A program made the position numbers and the translations under genes. This document shows, piece by piece, positions 40,842-49,576 of a stretch of 64,000 bases of DNA; the stretch's first letter is position 1, and the number at the start of each line of letters is the position of its first letter. The stretch is from Thermohalobaculum sp964576075 (GTDB taxonomy: Bacteria > Pseudomonadota > Alphaproteobacteria > Rhodobacterales > Rhodobacteraceae), in contig CAZNTX010000005.1 of the NCBI GenBank assembly GCA_964576075.1, positions 1-64,000 on the forward strand. The letters are read 5' to 3'. The notes under the pieces were generated by a model that made no database searches, was not told the origin of the DNA, and saw only the letters and a program-made list of their open reading frames with translations.

Positions 40842-43507
40842 GGCGGCAGGAGCAGCCGGCGCGCCGCGTTCGCCCCGGCGCCGAGGAGGCTCGCCACCAG
40901 GATCAGCGCCCAGCCCGCGGGCGGCGGGGCCGAGAGCTCCAGCACTGCGGCGAGCGGCGCGAGAAACACCGCAGCCCCGACGAGGACGAGGCTGAGGAGG
41001 ATCGCCCCCCAGAGCCAGGGGTTGCGGCTCGCCTGGTTGGAGATCCGCCGCTCCTCCCCCCAGGGCATGGCGATCGCCTGCCAGAGCTGGGCGAGCGCGA
41101 GGGTGAGGAAGGCCGCCGCCGTCGGCTCGGTCCCCGCGAAAACGGGATGTGCGCCTGCCGCCCAGATCGCGGCGAGAACGGCGAGCGTCAGGCTCGCGCC
41201 GTCGAGGGCCACCTCGCGCCAGTCCCGCGCCGAGACGATCGGCTCCGCGGGCGGACGCGGCGGGCGGTCCATCACGTCTCGCGGGCCTTGGCCGGCGCCG
41301 AGGGCGAGGGCGGGGAAGACGTCCGTCACCAGGTTGAGATAGAGGAGCTGGAGCGGCAGCAGCGGCATCGGAATCCCCGCGGCGATGGCGCTCGCCACCA
41401 CCATGATCTCGCTCAGATTGCACGACATGAGATAGCGCACGAAGAGGCGGATATTGCCGTAGATCACCCGGCCCTGGCGGAGGGCGGCGACGATCGAGGC
41501 GAAGGCGTCGTCGCGCAGCACGATGTCCGCCGCCTCCGCCGCCACCTGCGTGCCCCGCCGGCCCATGGCGACGCCGATGTCGGATTTCTTGAGGGCGGGG
41601 GCGTCGTTCACCCCGTCGCCGATCATCGCGACGATCTCGCCCCGCCCCTGCGCCTCGGCCACGAGGTCGAGCTTCTCGCGTGGGGCGACGCGGGCGAAGA
41701 CGCGGCAGTCCCGCGCCTCCGTCGCGGGGGGGAGCGGCGCCGGCCGGCCCTCGGAGAGGGTGCAGACCGCGGCGTCCGGCCGGTCGACGAGGCCGACATC
41801 GGCGGCGATCCGGCGCGCGGTCTCGGGGTGGTCGCCGGTCACCATCACCACCTTCACCCCGGCCCGCCGGCAGGCGGCGATGGAGCCCGCCACGTCCCCG
41901 CGCGCCGGGTCGGCGAGGCAGGCGAAGCCGAGGAGGGCGAGATCGTCGTAGGGCGCCGCCGCCGTCCCCGGCCCCTCGGCGAGGGCGAGGAGGCGGTGTC
42001 CGCGCCGCGCCTCCGCCTCGATCGCCGCATGGAGCGCGGCGCGGGCGGCGTCGTCGAGCGGAGCCCCCCCGGCGAGGCGGCGGGCCCGGGCGAGCACCGC
42101 CTCCGGCGCGCCCTTCACCGCGGCGCGGGGCCCCTCCGGCGTCTCGTGCAGGCTCGCCATCATCTTCAGCTCGGGGTCGAAGGGGGCGAGGGCCTCGACC
42201 GGCGTCTCGGCGAGGAGCACGCCCCGGTCGAGCCCCGCCGCCGCCGCCCCCTCGACGAGCGCCGCCTCCATCGGATCGGCGAAGCCCCCGCCCGCGCCCG
42301 GCTCGTTGGCGAGCGCCGCCACCCGGAGCGCCGCGCGCGCCCCCTCCGCCACCGTAGTCTCCGTGCCCGCCATCTCAGCGCCTTCGAGCCGCTCAGTCGC
42401 GCCGCCGTCCCCCGCAAGGAGCAGCGCTGCGAGGCGCATGCGGTTCTCGGTCAGCGTGCCCGTCTTGTCGGTCAGGATGACGGTGGTGGAGCCGAGCGTC
42501 TCGATCGAGGCCAGCCGGTTGACCAGCGCGTTGCGCTCGGCCATCCGCCACATGCCGCGGGCGAGGGCGAGGGTGGCCACGATCGGCAGCCCCTCGGGCG
42601 CGGCGGCCACCGCGAGGGCCACGCCGGTGCGCAGCATCTCGAGCGGGTCGCGCCCGGCGAGCCAGCCGAAGAGCGCCATGCCCACCGCGACCGCGAGGGT
42701 GGCGTAGGAGAGCTGCCGGCCGAGACCCTCGAGCCGGCGGTCGAGCGGCGAGGTCTCGTCCCCGGCCCCGGCGACGAGCTCCGCGATCTGCCCGAGCTCC
42801 GTCGCGCGGCCGGTATGCACGACCACGCCCGCCGCGAAGCCCCGCGTGATCGAGGCGCCGCGATAGGCCATGTTGCGCCGTTCGGCGAGGGCGCGGCCGA
42901 CGGCGAGCGGCTCGGTGCCCTTCGCCACCGGCACCGATTCGCCCGTGAGCGCCGATTCGTCGCAATGGAGATCGGTCGCCTCGAGGAGGCGCAGATCGGC
43001 GGAGACGAGATCGCCCGCCTCGAGCAGCACCACATCGCCGGGCACGAGGGCGTCGGCGTCGATCTCCGCGACCCGGCCGCCGCGGCGGACCCGGGCGGTG
43101 GTCCGCGCGAGCGCGCGCAGCGCCGCCATCGACTTCGCCGCGCGCAGCTCCATCGCGAAGCCGATCGCGGCGTTGATCGCGAGCACCGTGGCGATGGCGG
43201 CCGCCTCGAGCAGATCGCCGAGCCAGACCGAGAGGATCGCCGCGCCGACGAGCAAGAGAACGATGGCACCGCGGAACTGGTCGAGCAGGATGCGCAGCGG
43301 CGCGATCTCTCCATGGGTGCCGATTCGGTTGGAGCCGTGGCGGGCGCGGCGTCGGCGGGCCTCGGCCTCGGAGAGCCCGCGGGCGGGATCGACGCCGAGC
43401 GCGTCGAGCACCCAGCGCGCCGACATCGAATAGGCCTCTTCGCCGGAGACCGGGGGCGGGACCGGGCCGTCCCGCTCCGCCGTCTCCCTCGCGCGCTCCT
43501 CCGCCAT
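40802..43507 (-). CDS. P2A-like cation-transporting ATPase
   Basis: A 901-aa P-type pump with A domain (TGES at 188-191), M4 PEGLP (304-308), phosphorylated DKTGTLT (Asp347), and the hinge GDGVND. Ion ligands match the SERCA pattern: Glu in PEGLP, Asn and Glu in M5 CNLSE, Asn, Thr and Asp in M6 NLVTD. A calcium- or manganese-type pump is thus likely. ATG 43507 has GGAGG eight bases upstream; ATG 43537 and an earlier start lack a site. It reads away from an FNR-type box at 43572-43585 shared with the next ATPase. Ion specificity is inferred. Confidence 0.88.
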   Translation of the reverse strand: MAEERARETAERDGPVPPPVSGEEAYSMSARWVLDALGVDPARGLSEAEARRRRARHGSNRIGTHGEIAPLRILLDQFRGAIVLLLVGAAILSVWLGDLLEAAAIATVLAINAAIGFAMELRAAKSMAALRALARTTARVRRGGRVAEIDADALVPGDVVLLEAGDLVSADLRLLEATDLHCDESALTGESVPVAKGTEPLAVGRALAERRNMAYRGASITRGFAAGVVVHTGRATELGQIAELVAGAGDETSPLDRRLEGLGRQLSYATLAVAVGMALFGWLAGRDPLEMLRTGVALAVAAAPEGLPIVATLALARGMWRMAERNALVNRLASIETLGSTTVILTDKTGTLTENRMRLAALLLAGDGGATERLEGAEMAGTETTVAEGARAALRVAALANEPGAGGGFADPMEAALVEGAAAAGLDRGVLLAETPVEALAPFDPELKMMASLHETPEGPRAAVKGAPEAVLARARRLAGGAPLDDAARAALHAAIEAEARRGHRLLALAEGPGTAAAPYDDLALLGFACLADPARGDVAGSIAACRRAGVKVVMVTGDHPETARRIAADVGLVDRPDAAVCTLSEGRPAPLPPATEARDCRVFARVAPREKLDLVAEAQGRGEIVAMIGDGVNDAPALKKSDIGVAMGRRGTQVAAEAADIVLRDDAFASIVAALRQGRVIYGNIRLFVRYLMSCNLSEIMVVASAIAAGIPMPLLPLQLLYLNLVTDVFPALALGAGQGPRDVMDRPPRPPAEPIVSARDWREVALDGASLTLAVLAAIWAAGAHPVFAGTEPTAAAFLTLALAQLWQAIAMPWGEERRISNQASRNPWLWGAILLSLVLVGAAVFLAPLAAVLELSAPPPAGWALILVASLLGAGANAARRLLLPPQSAQRISRAIGA

Positions 43508-43571
43508 CGCTCGCGCCTCCGGCCCGGGGCGGGCCATCTCAGAGGCTCGCCGGGCCGGGGGGCGCGGCACA

Positions 43572-43585
43572 TTGACAGGGATCAA
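43572..43585. promoter_or_regulatory. FNR/FnrL-type box between divergent ATPases
   Basis: TTGACAGGGATCAA is a perfect match to the alphaproteobacterial TTGAY-N4-RTCAA form. Centred at 43578.5, it lies 41.5 bp before 43620; GATGAT at 43608-43613 would then be the -10, and ATG 43621 would be nearly leaderless. For the minus-strand gene the same spacing gives a start at 43537 with a 30-nt leader but no good -10. An oxygen-responsive switch is likely. Confidence 0.72.
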
Positions 43586-43608
43586 GGGCGCGGGGCCTCC
43601 TCGCCCCG

Positions 43609-46600
43609 ATGATCGCCCCGATGACGCCCGCGCCCGACCCCCAGACCGAGGCCGTCGCCCTCGCCCATGCCGGGAGGGGACGCACGCGGCTGTCCTGTCC
43701 GGCGATCCGCGACGCGCCGGAGCTCGCCGCCCGCCTCGCCGCGCGCCTGCGCGGCGATCCGCGAATCTCGACCGTGCGCGCCCGGGCCTGGAGCGGCAGC
43801 GTGATCCTGGAGCACGACGGGGCGCTCGCGGCGGCCGAGGCGCGCGCCCTCGCGGCCGAGGCGCTCGCCGCCGCCCGTGCGGGGCGCGGGGCGCACCAGG
43901 GACCGCGGGTCGAGGTCGTCCACGGCCCCCCCTGGCGCGCCCGCGGGCGCGAGGCCGCCGCGCACCCGGCGCCCGTGGGCGGGGCGGCGGCCAATGGGCA
44001 AGGCGCCGTCCCCTGGCATGCGCTCTCCCCCGCCGATGTCGCCGGGCGCCTCGCCACCTGCCCGGAGCGGGGTCTCACGGCCGAGGAGGCGCGCGCCCGG
44101 CTCCGCCGCCACGGGGCCAACCTGATGCCGCAGGAGGAGCCGCGCGCGCCCTTCGCCGTGTTCCTCGAGCAGCTGAGCGGGGTCCCGGTGCTCATGCTCG
44201 GCGCCTCGGCGGTGGTCTCGCTCGCCGGCGGCGCGGTGGCGGACGCGACGGCGACGCTCTCGGTGGTGATGCTGAACGCGGTGCTCGGCTATGTCACCGA
44301 GGGCCAGGCGGAGGGGGTGATCCAGAGCCTCGCGGGCGGCTCGGAGCAGGAGGTGACGGCGATCCGCGGCGGCGTGCCCTGTCGGATCCCGGCGCGCGCG
44401 CTCGTGCCCGGAGACGTGCTCGCCCTCGCCCACGGGATGCAGGCGCCCGCCGATGCCCGCATCGTCGCCGCCCGCCGCCTCAAGGCCGACGAGGCGGCGC
44501 TCACCGGCGAGACCGAGGCGGTGGCGAAGGCGGCCGAGCGCGCGGTGGAGCGGGACGCCCCCCTCGGCGCGCGGCCGACCATGCTCCATGCCGGCAGCAT
44601 CGTCGCCGAGGGCGAGGGCCGGGCCATCGTCGTCGCCACCGGGCGGCACACCGTCGCCGCCGAGACCGCGCTCCTCAGCCAGAGCGCCGAGCGCCCGCGC
44701 GCGCCGGTGGAGGAGGAGCTCGACCGCCTCGGCGAGCGGCTCGCCACCGCGGCGCTCGGCGCCTGCGGGGTGTTCTTCGCCATCGGCGCGGCGCGGGGCT
44801 ATCCGCTGGCAACGATCCTGCGCGACGCGCTCGCCCTCGCCGTCGCCGCGATCCCCGAGGGGCTGCCGGTCGTGGCCACCACCACCATGGCGCTCGGGCT
44901 GAAGCGGATGGAACGCCGCGGCATCCTCGTGCGCCGGATCGACACGGTGGAGAGCCTCGGCGCGATCGGCGTGCTCTGCCTCGACAAGACCGGCACGCTG
45001 ACCGAGAACCGCATGCGCGTCGTCGCCGCCGTGGCGGGCGCGCGGGAGGCCGAGCCGGAGGACCCCGCGCTCCGCCCCCTCGCCGAGGCCGCCGCCCTCA
45101 ACAACGACGCCGAGGCGGGGGCGGACGGGCCGGAGGGCTCCTCGGCCACCGAGCGCGCGCTCCTCGCCCATGCGCTCGCCCTCGGCGCGGATGTCGCCGC
45201 CCTGCGCGCCGCGCGCCCGCGGGGCGAGACGGTCGAGCGCGCGCCCGGCCGGCCCTGGATGGCCACCGCCCATGGCGGGGAGGCGGAGACGGTGATCGTC
45301 AAGGGCGCGCCGGAGGCCGTGCTCGCCCGCTGCGCGACGATCCGGGAGGCGGGCGGCGACCGTCCCCTCGACGCGGCCCTCCGCAGCCGCCTCCTCGCCC
45401 TCAACGACGCCCTCGCCGCGCGGCCGACGCGCGTGCTCGCCATCGCCGAGCGCCCGGGCCGGATCGCGGATGCAGACACCGGCGAGGACGTGACCGGGCT
45501 CACCTGGCTCGGCATGCTGGCGCTCGCCGACCCGCTCCGCCCCGGCGCCAAGGACTTCGTCGCGACCGTGCAGCGCGCCGGCATCGACACGGTGATGATC
45601 ACCGGCGACCAGGCCGCGACCGCCGCGGCCATCGCGCGCGAGCTCGACCTCTCCCGCGGCCAGCCGCTCAGGATCGTCGACAGCGCCGAGATCGCCCGCC
45701 TGCCGCCCGCGCTCCTCGCAGCCCTCGCCCGCCGGGCCCATGTCTTCGCCCGGGTGAGCCCGCAGCAGAAGCTCGCCATCGTCCAGGCGCTCCAGGCCGA
45801 GGGGCGCGTGGTGGCGATGACGGGCGACGGGGTGAACGACGGCCCCGCCCTCAAGGCGGCCGATGTGGGCATCGCCATGGGCGCCTCGGGCGCCGATCTC
45901 GCCCGCGACGTCGCCAATGTGGTGATCCGCGACGACGAATTGCCGACCCTCGTCGACGCCATCGCCCAGGGCCGCGCGGTCTATCGCAACATCCGCCGGG
46001 CGCTCGAATTCCTGGTGACGACCAATCTCTCGGAGATCGCCGTCGAGACGGTGGAGGCGCTGCACGGGCCGGGCGAGCTCGAGACGCCGCTCGAGCTTCT
46101 CTGGATCAATCTCGCGACCGACGTGCTCCCGGGCCTCGGCCTCGCCCTCGCCGCTCCCGACCGCGACGCGCTCGACCGCCCGCCCCGCCCGCGCGGCGAG
46201 CCGATCGTCCCCGAGCGCGACTTCCGGCAGATGGCGCTCGACAGCGGGGTGATCTCGGCCTCCGCGCTCACCTCCCATTTCGTCGGCCTCGCCCGCTACG
46301 GGCCGGGGCCCCAGACCCGCGGCATGACGTTCCTGTCGCTCTCCATGGGCCAGTTGCTCTACACGCTCGCTTGCCAGCGCACCGACCGGCGCAAGCTCCG
46401 CCCCGAGGCGATCTTCGAGAACCGCCCGCTCGATCTCGCGGTCCTCGTCTCCTGCGGGATCGCGGTGCTGCCCTTCTTCGTGCCGGGGCTGCGCCGGCTC
46501 CTCGGGATCGCGCCGCTGGGGCCGCGGGACACGGCCGTCGCGCTCGCCTGCGCGGCGACGCCGCTCGGGGTGGTGCTCGCCCGGCGCGGGGTGGACATCG

Positions 46601-46647
46601 CGCTCGAGGAGGTCGGCCCGGGCGCCATCGAGGAGAACCGCCGATGA
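43609..46647 (+). CDS. P-type cation ATPase with N-terminal HMA-like domain
   Basis: A 1012-aa pump. Residues about 18-90 form a CxxC-less HMA_2-like domain (RGRTRLSC, then SGSVILE). The catalytic part has M4 PEGLP (416-420), DKTGTLT (Asp459), KGAPEAVL and GDGVND, with SERCA-like ligands in M5 TNLSE and M6 NLATD. No CPx motif occurs, so it is not a classical P1B metal pump despite the HMA-like domain. ATG 43609 lacks a ribosome site; ATG 43621 is an alternative if the transcript is leaderless. Its stop overlaps the MAT-like gene start (ATGA). Ion unknown. Confidence 0.85.
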   Translation: MIAPMTPAPDPQTEAVALAHAGRGRTRLSCPAIRDAPELAARLAARLRGDPRISTVRARAWSGSVILEHDGALAAAEARALAAEALAAARAGRGAHQGPRVEVVHGPPWRARGREAAAHPAPVGGAAANGQGAVPWHALSPADVAGRLATCPERGLTAEEARARLRRHGANLMPQEEPRAPFAVFLEQLSGVPVLMLGASAVVSLAGGAVADATATLSVVMLNAVLGYVTEGQAEGVIQSLAGGSEQEVTAIRGGVPCRIPARALVPGDVLALAHGMQAPADARIVAARRLKADEAALTGETEAVAKAAERAVERDAPLGARPTMLHAGSIVAEGEGRAIVVATGRHTVAAETALLSQSAERPRAPVEEELDRLGERLATAALGACGVFFAIGAARGYPLATILRDALALAVAAIPEGLPVVATTTMALGLKRMERRGILVRRIDTVESLGAIGVLCLDKTGTLTENRMRVVAAVAGAREAEPEDPALRPLAEAAALNNDAEAGADGPEGSSATERALLAHALALGADVAALRAARPRGETVERAPGRPWMATAHGGEAETVIVKGAPEAVLARCATIREAGGDRPLDAALRSRLLALNDALAARPTRVLAIAERPGRIADADTGEDVTGLTWLGMLALADPLRPGAKDFVATVQRAGIDTVMITGDQAATAAAIARELDLSRGQPLRIVDSAEIARLPPALLAALARRAHVFARVSPQQKLAIVQALQAEGRVVAMTGDGVNDGPALKAADVGIAMGASGADLARDVANVVIRDDELPTLVDAIAQGRAVYRNIRRALEFLVTTNLSEIAVETVEALHGPGELETPLELLWINLATDVLPGLGLALAAPDRDALDRPPRPRGEPIVPERDFRQMALDSGVISASALTSHFVGLARYGPGPQTRGMTFLSLSMGQLLYTLACQRTDRRKLRPEAIFENRPLDLAVLVSCGIAVLPFFVPGLRRLLGIAPLGPRDTAVALACAATPLGVVLARRGVDIALEEVGPGAIEENRR

Positions 46648-47786
46648 GAGACCAGGTGCTGACCGCAGGCTCGGTGACCGCGGGCCATCCCGACAAGCTC
46701 TGCGACCGGATCAGCGACGCGATCGTCGACGCCCATCTCGCGCAAGGCCTGCGCTCCGGCGTGGTCGCGGAATGCGCGGTGGCGACGGGGGTGCTCTTCG
46801 TCTCCGTCCGCGCCGCCGAGCCCGGGGCGGCGGATGCCGCGGCGATCGCCCGGCGCCTCCTCGCCGAGGCCGGCTACGGGGCGGGGCAGGGAGCGGAGAC
46901 GGCCACCGTGGTGCTCGACGCCGTCGCCGCCGAGCCGCTTCCCCCCGGCCCGGCGCGGGCGCGGCACATGACGACCGCCTTCGGCCATGCCTGCGGCGAG
47001 ACGGCCGAGGCGATGCCCTTCCCGATCTGGGCCGCGCACCGCCTCGCCCGCGCGCTCGACGCCGCCCGCGCCGAGGACCGCATCCCCTGGCTCTCGCCGG
47101 ACGCGCAGGCGCAGGTGGCGGTGCGCATGGCCGGCGGGCGGCCCGCCGCGCTCGAGGCGGTGGCGCTCACCTTCGGCACGGCGGCGGAGGCGCCCCGCCC
47201 GGGGGCCGACGAGATGGAGGCCGAGCTTCTGCGCGAGGTCGTGGCCCCCGCCCTCGCCCCCGCTGCGGAGGCGCTGCGCCGGCCCGCGCGGCTCGTGCTC
47301 GCGCCGATGGCGGGGCCCGGGGGGCCGGCCGCGCATTCCGGGCTCACCGGGCGCAAGACCGCCGACGACGCCTATGGCGCCCATGGCCGGCGGGGCGGCG
47401 CTGCGCTCTCCGGCAAGGACCCCGCCCGGATCGACCGGATCGCGGCCTACGCCGCGCGCCATGCCGCCCGCGCCGCCCGTGCCGCGGGGCTCGCCGAGGA
47501 GATCGAGGTGGAGCTGTCCTATCTGATCGGCGACGAGGCCCCCGCGAGCCTCTCGGTCGAGACCGGCGGCACCGGGGCGGTCCCCGACGAGACGATCGCC
47601 GCGCGGCTCTCGGAGACGCTCGACATGCGCGTCGGCGCCATCGCCGAGCGCTTCGGGCTCTGGGAGCTGCCGGCGGCCCGCGGCGGGGCGTTCTACGGCC
47701 TGCTCGCCGCCTATGGGCAGATCGGGCGCGACGATCTGGCCGCGCCTTGGGAGGATGTCGCAGAGGCCGCCGCCCGCCTCGCCTGA
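46644..47786 (+). CDS. Divergent methionine adenosyltransferase-like protein
   Basis: A 380-aa relative of S-adenosylmethionine synthetase. Conserved are GHPDKLCDRISDAIVDA near residue 14, SGLTGRK, SGKDPARIDRIAAYAARH and VSYAIG-like ELSYLIG. Not conserved are the first Glu (TSES is TAGS here), the GAGDQG loop (replaced around RHMTTAFGHACG) and the Asp before GLTGRK (GDxG is AHSG here). It may have altered substrates or be inactive. It is translationally coupled to the ATPase and lies tail to tail with the HMA_2 gene. A housekeeping metK is presumably elsewhere. Confidence 0.82.
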   Translation: MRDQVLTAGSVTAGHPDKLCDRISDAIVDAHLAQGLRSGVVAECAVATGVLFVSVRAAEPGAADAAAIARRLLAEAGYGAGQGAETATVVLDAVAAEPLPPGPARARHMTTAFGHACGETAEAMPFPIWAAHRLARALDAARAEDRIPWLSPDAQAQVAVRMAGGRPAALEAVALTFGTAAEAPRPGADEMEAELLREVVAPALAPAAEALRRPARLVLAPMAGPGGPAAHSGLTGRKTADDAYGAHGRRGGAALSGKDPARIDRIAAYAARHAARAARAAGLAEEIEVELSYLIGDEAPASLSVETGGTGAVPDETIAARLSETLDMRVGAIAERFGLWELPAARGGAFYGLLAAYGQIGRDDLAAPWEDVAEAAARLA

Positions 47787-47790
47787 GCCC

Positions 47791-48270
47791 TCAGCTCCGC
47801 CCGGCGCTGTCGAGGAGGGCGAGGCCCTGGGCGAGGAGCGCCGTCGCCGGGCCCGCCACCTGCCCGCGCGCGAGCTGCACCCCGGCGCCGACGATGAGCG
47901 TCACCGCGAGGCCGGAGCGCAGATCGAGCGTGCCGCCCGAGCGCGTGCCGATCTCGCGGTCGAGCCGCTTCAGCCCCATCTTGGCGGCGACGCCGAGCGG
48001 GATCGCCGGGGGCGCTGGCAGGAGCTTCACCACCCCCTCGGCCTCGAGCGCGGCGAGCACGGCATCGGCCTCGCGGTCGGTCTCGAGGATCACGCTGCCG
48101 GTGTTGGGGCGGGCGACGACGCGGGCGACCCCGGCCGCCTGGCCGATCCGCTCGGCGAGGGCGGCCATCGCCTCGCGGTCCATCGGCGCGGCGGTGCGCA
48201 GGCGCAGCCGCCGCGCGGTGCGGTGGGCGAGGCGGAGCCGGGCGGGCGCGGGGGCGGGCGGGCCGCTCAT
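47791..48270 (-). CDS. HMA_2-like protein
   Basis: A 159-aa protein. Residues about 10-80 form an HMA_2-like ferredoxin fold without cysteines (RLRLRTAAP, then NTGSVILET), with the same SVILE strand as the N-terminus of the neighbouring ATPase. A hydrophobic segment follows near 115-150. It overlaps the upstream DUF5132-like gene by four bases and ends four bases before the convergent MAT-like gene. It could be a partner or regulator of the pump. No metal ligands are visible. Confidence 0.72.
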   Translation of the reverse strand: MSGPPAPAPARLRLAHRTARRLRLRTAAPMDREAMAALAERIGQAAGVARVVARPNTGSVILETDREADAVLAALEAEGVVKLLPAPPAIPLGVAAKMGLKRLDREIGTRSGGTLDLRSGLAVTLIVGAGVQLARGQVAGPATALLAQGLALLDSAGRS

Positions 48271-48566
48271 CGGCCCCCGCCGCCCTCGGCGGCCTGTGCC
48301 GCGCTCTCGGCGGCGGCGGCGACCTCCTCCTCGGCGGCCTCGCGCGCGGCCTGGGCCTCGGCCTTCATCTCGGCGACGATGTCCTCCATGTGCTCGTAGG
48401 CCTCGGCGCCCGCCTTGCGGAACTCGTCATAGGCCGTCGCCCCGGTGCGCACGGCCGCGCGCATCAGCGGGCGCCCGGCCCGGCCGACCGCCTGCGCCAC
48501 GCCCGGCACGAGCATCAGCCCCCCGACCGCCACCGCGGCCCCGATCAACACCCCTCGCGAAACCAT
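48267..48566 (-). CDS. DUF5132-like small membrane protein
   Basis: A 99-aa protein. A hydrophobic N-terminal helix VLIGAAVAVGGLMLVPGV (about 5-22) is followed by RPLMRAAVRTGATAYDEFRK and an acidic Ala/Glu-rich coiled coil to the C-terminus, the layout of DUF5132. AAAGGA precedes ATG 48566 by about seven bases; a start at 48626 lacks a site. It leads the HMA_2 gene in a two-gene operon. DUF5132 and HMA_2 proteins occur near P-type ATPases in other bacteria; function is not known. Confidence 0.65.
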   Translation of the reverse strand: MVSRGVLIGAAVAVGGLMLVPGVAQAVGRAGRPLMRAAVRTGATAYDEFRKAGAEAYEHMEDIVAEMKAEAQAAREAAEEEVAAAAESAAQAAEGGGGR

Positions 48567-48663
48567 GCGCCGTCCTTTCGTGTCCGCCCAGTTGCCTTCG
48601 CTTCGGCCCTCGCTCCCGCAAGACACTGACCCCGGGCGGCGCGCCGTTCAAGGCCCGGCGGCG

Positions 48664-48692
48664 TTGACCCCCGGATTTGCCCACCCTATCCC
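48664..48692 (+). promoter_or_regulatory. Possible promoter of the meh-mct operon
   Basis: TTGACC at 48664-48669 is a good -35. TATCCC at 48687-48692 would be a -10 at 17 bp spacing but is weak. The region lies 30 bp before the meh start, in the divergent gap to the DUF5132-like gene. Confidence 0.3.
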
Positions 48693-48721
48693 TGTGAAAA
48701 ACCGCGACAGGGGAGGCATCG

Positions 48722-49573
48722 ATGGAAGGCGCAACCGCGGCCGATTGGGTCGGACGGGTCGAGGAGCGCGAGGGGGCGCTGACCCCCGTCCTCGCGGCGA
48801 TGATGAAGGCGGCGCTCGGCCATCCGGCGATGGCGGAGATCGCCGTCGATCCGGGTGCGGCGATGCCCCCGCTCTGGCATTGGGCGGCCTTTCCCGAATT
48901 CGTGCCGATCGGCGAGATCGGGCGCGACGGGCACCCCCGGCTCGGCCGCTTCCTGCCGCCCGTCGCGCTCGAGCGGCGGATGTGGGCCGGCGGGCGGCTC
49001 TCCTTCGAGGGGGGCTTCGCCGTCGGCGAGACGCTCCGGCGCCGCTCCGAGATCCTGAAGATCGCGGAGAAGGAGGGCTCGACGGGGCGGATGGTCTTCG
49101 TCACCGTCGGCCACCGGATCGAGGGCGCGGGCGGGCGGATCGAGGAGGAGCAGGACATCGTCTATATCGCCATGCCCGAGGACTACCGCCCGCCGAAGGC
49201 GCTCCCCGCCCCGGAGGCGCCCCTCTTCGACGAGGCCGTCGAGATGTCCGAGGTGCGACTCTTCCGATTCTCCGCCGCCACCTTCAACGCCCACCGCATC
49301 CACTACGACCTGCCCTATGCCCGCGAGGTGGAGAAATATCCGGGCCTGATCGTGCACGGGCCGATGCAGGCGATGCTGCTGATGGAGGCCGCGACCCGCC
49401 ATGCCGGGCGGGCGCCGGCGCGCTTCCGCTTCCGGGGCGTGCATCCGATGTTCGCCCATCACGGGCTGCGGCTTTTGGCGACGGAGGCTGAGGCGGGGCT
49501 CGCGCTCTGCACCGCGGCCGATGCCGCGGCCGGGGGCCATCGCGGCCTCGACGCCGAGATCGGCTGGGCCTGA
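48722..49573 (+). CDS. meh: Mesaconyl-C4-CoA hydratase (Meh), MaoC/HTD2 type
   Basis: A 283-aa hydratase predicted to add water to mesaconyl-C4-CoA, giving (S)-citramalyl-CoA. Residues 1-150 form an FAS1-type half hot-dog (LWHWAAFPEFVPI, FLPPVALERRMWAGG); the second half holds the active site, FRFSAATFNAHRIHYDLPYA, and LIVHGPMQAMLLMEAA. GGGGAGG lies before ATG 48722. The next gene, mct, starts three bases on. The pair matches the Chloroflexus 3-hydroxypropionate bi-cycle enzymes; Meh alone would be a less certain call. Confidence 0.82.
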   Translation: MEGATAADWVGRVEEREGALTPVLAAMMKAALGHPAMAEIAVDPGAAMPPLWHWAAFPEFVPIGEIGRDGHPRLGRFLPPVALERRMWAGGRLSFEGGFAVGETLRRRSEILKIAEKEGSTGRMVFVTVGHRIEGAGGRIEEEQDIVYIAMPEDYRPPKALPAPEAPLFDEAVEMSEVRLFRFSAATFNAHRIHYDLPYAREVEKYPGLIVHGPMQAMLLMEAATRHAGRAPARFRFRGVHPMFAHHGLRLLATEAEAGLALCTAADAAAGGHRGLDAEIGWA

Positions 49574-49576
49574 GCG

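Noticed and set aside
43572..46640. Alternative plus-strand frame overlapping the HMA-domain ATPase, and a minus-strand frame 43582-46278
   Set aside because: Both are low-complexity Arg/Gly-rich translations over a gene with full P-type motifs.
40802..48566. Naming the ATPase/HMA_2/DUF5132 cluster a ferrosome (fez) locus
   Set aside because: Ferrosome pumps are P1B-type, whereas both pumps here carry PEGLP and SERCA-like ligands. The likeness is limited to accessory families, so only the analogy is mentioned.
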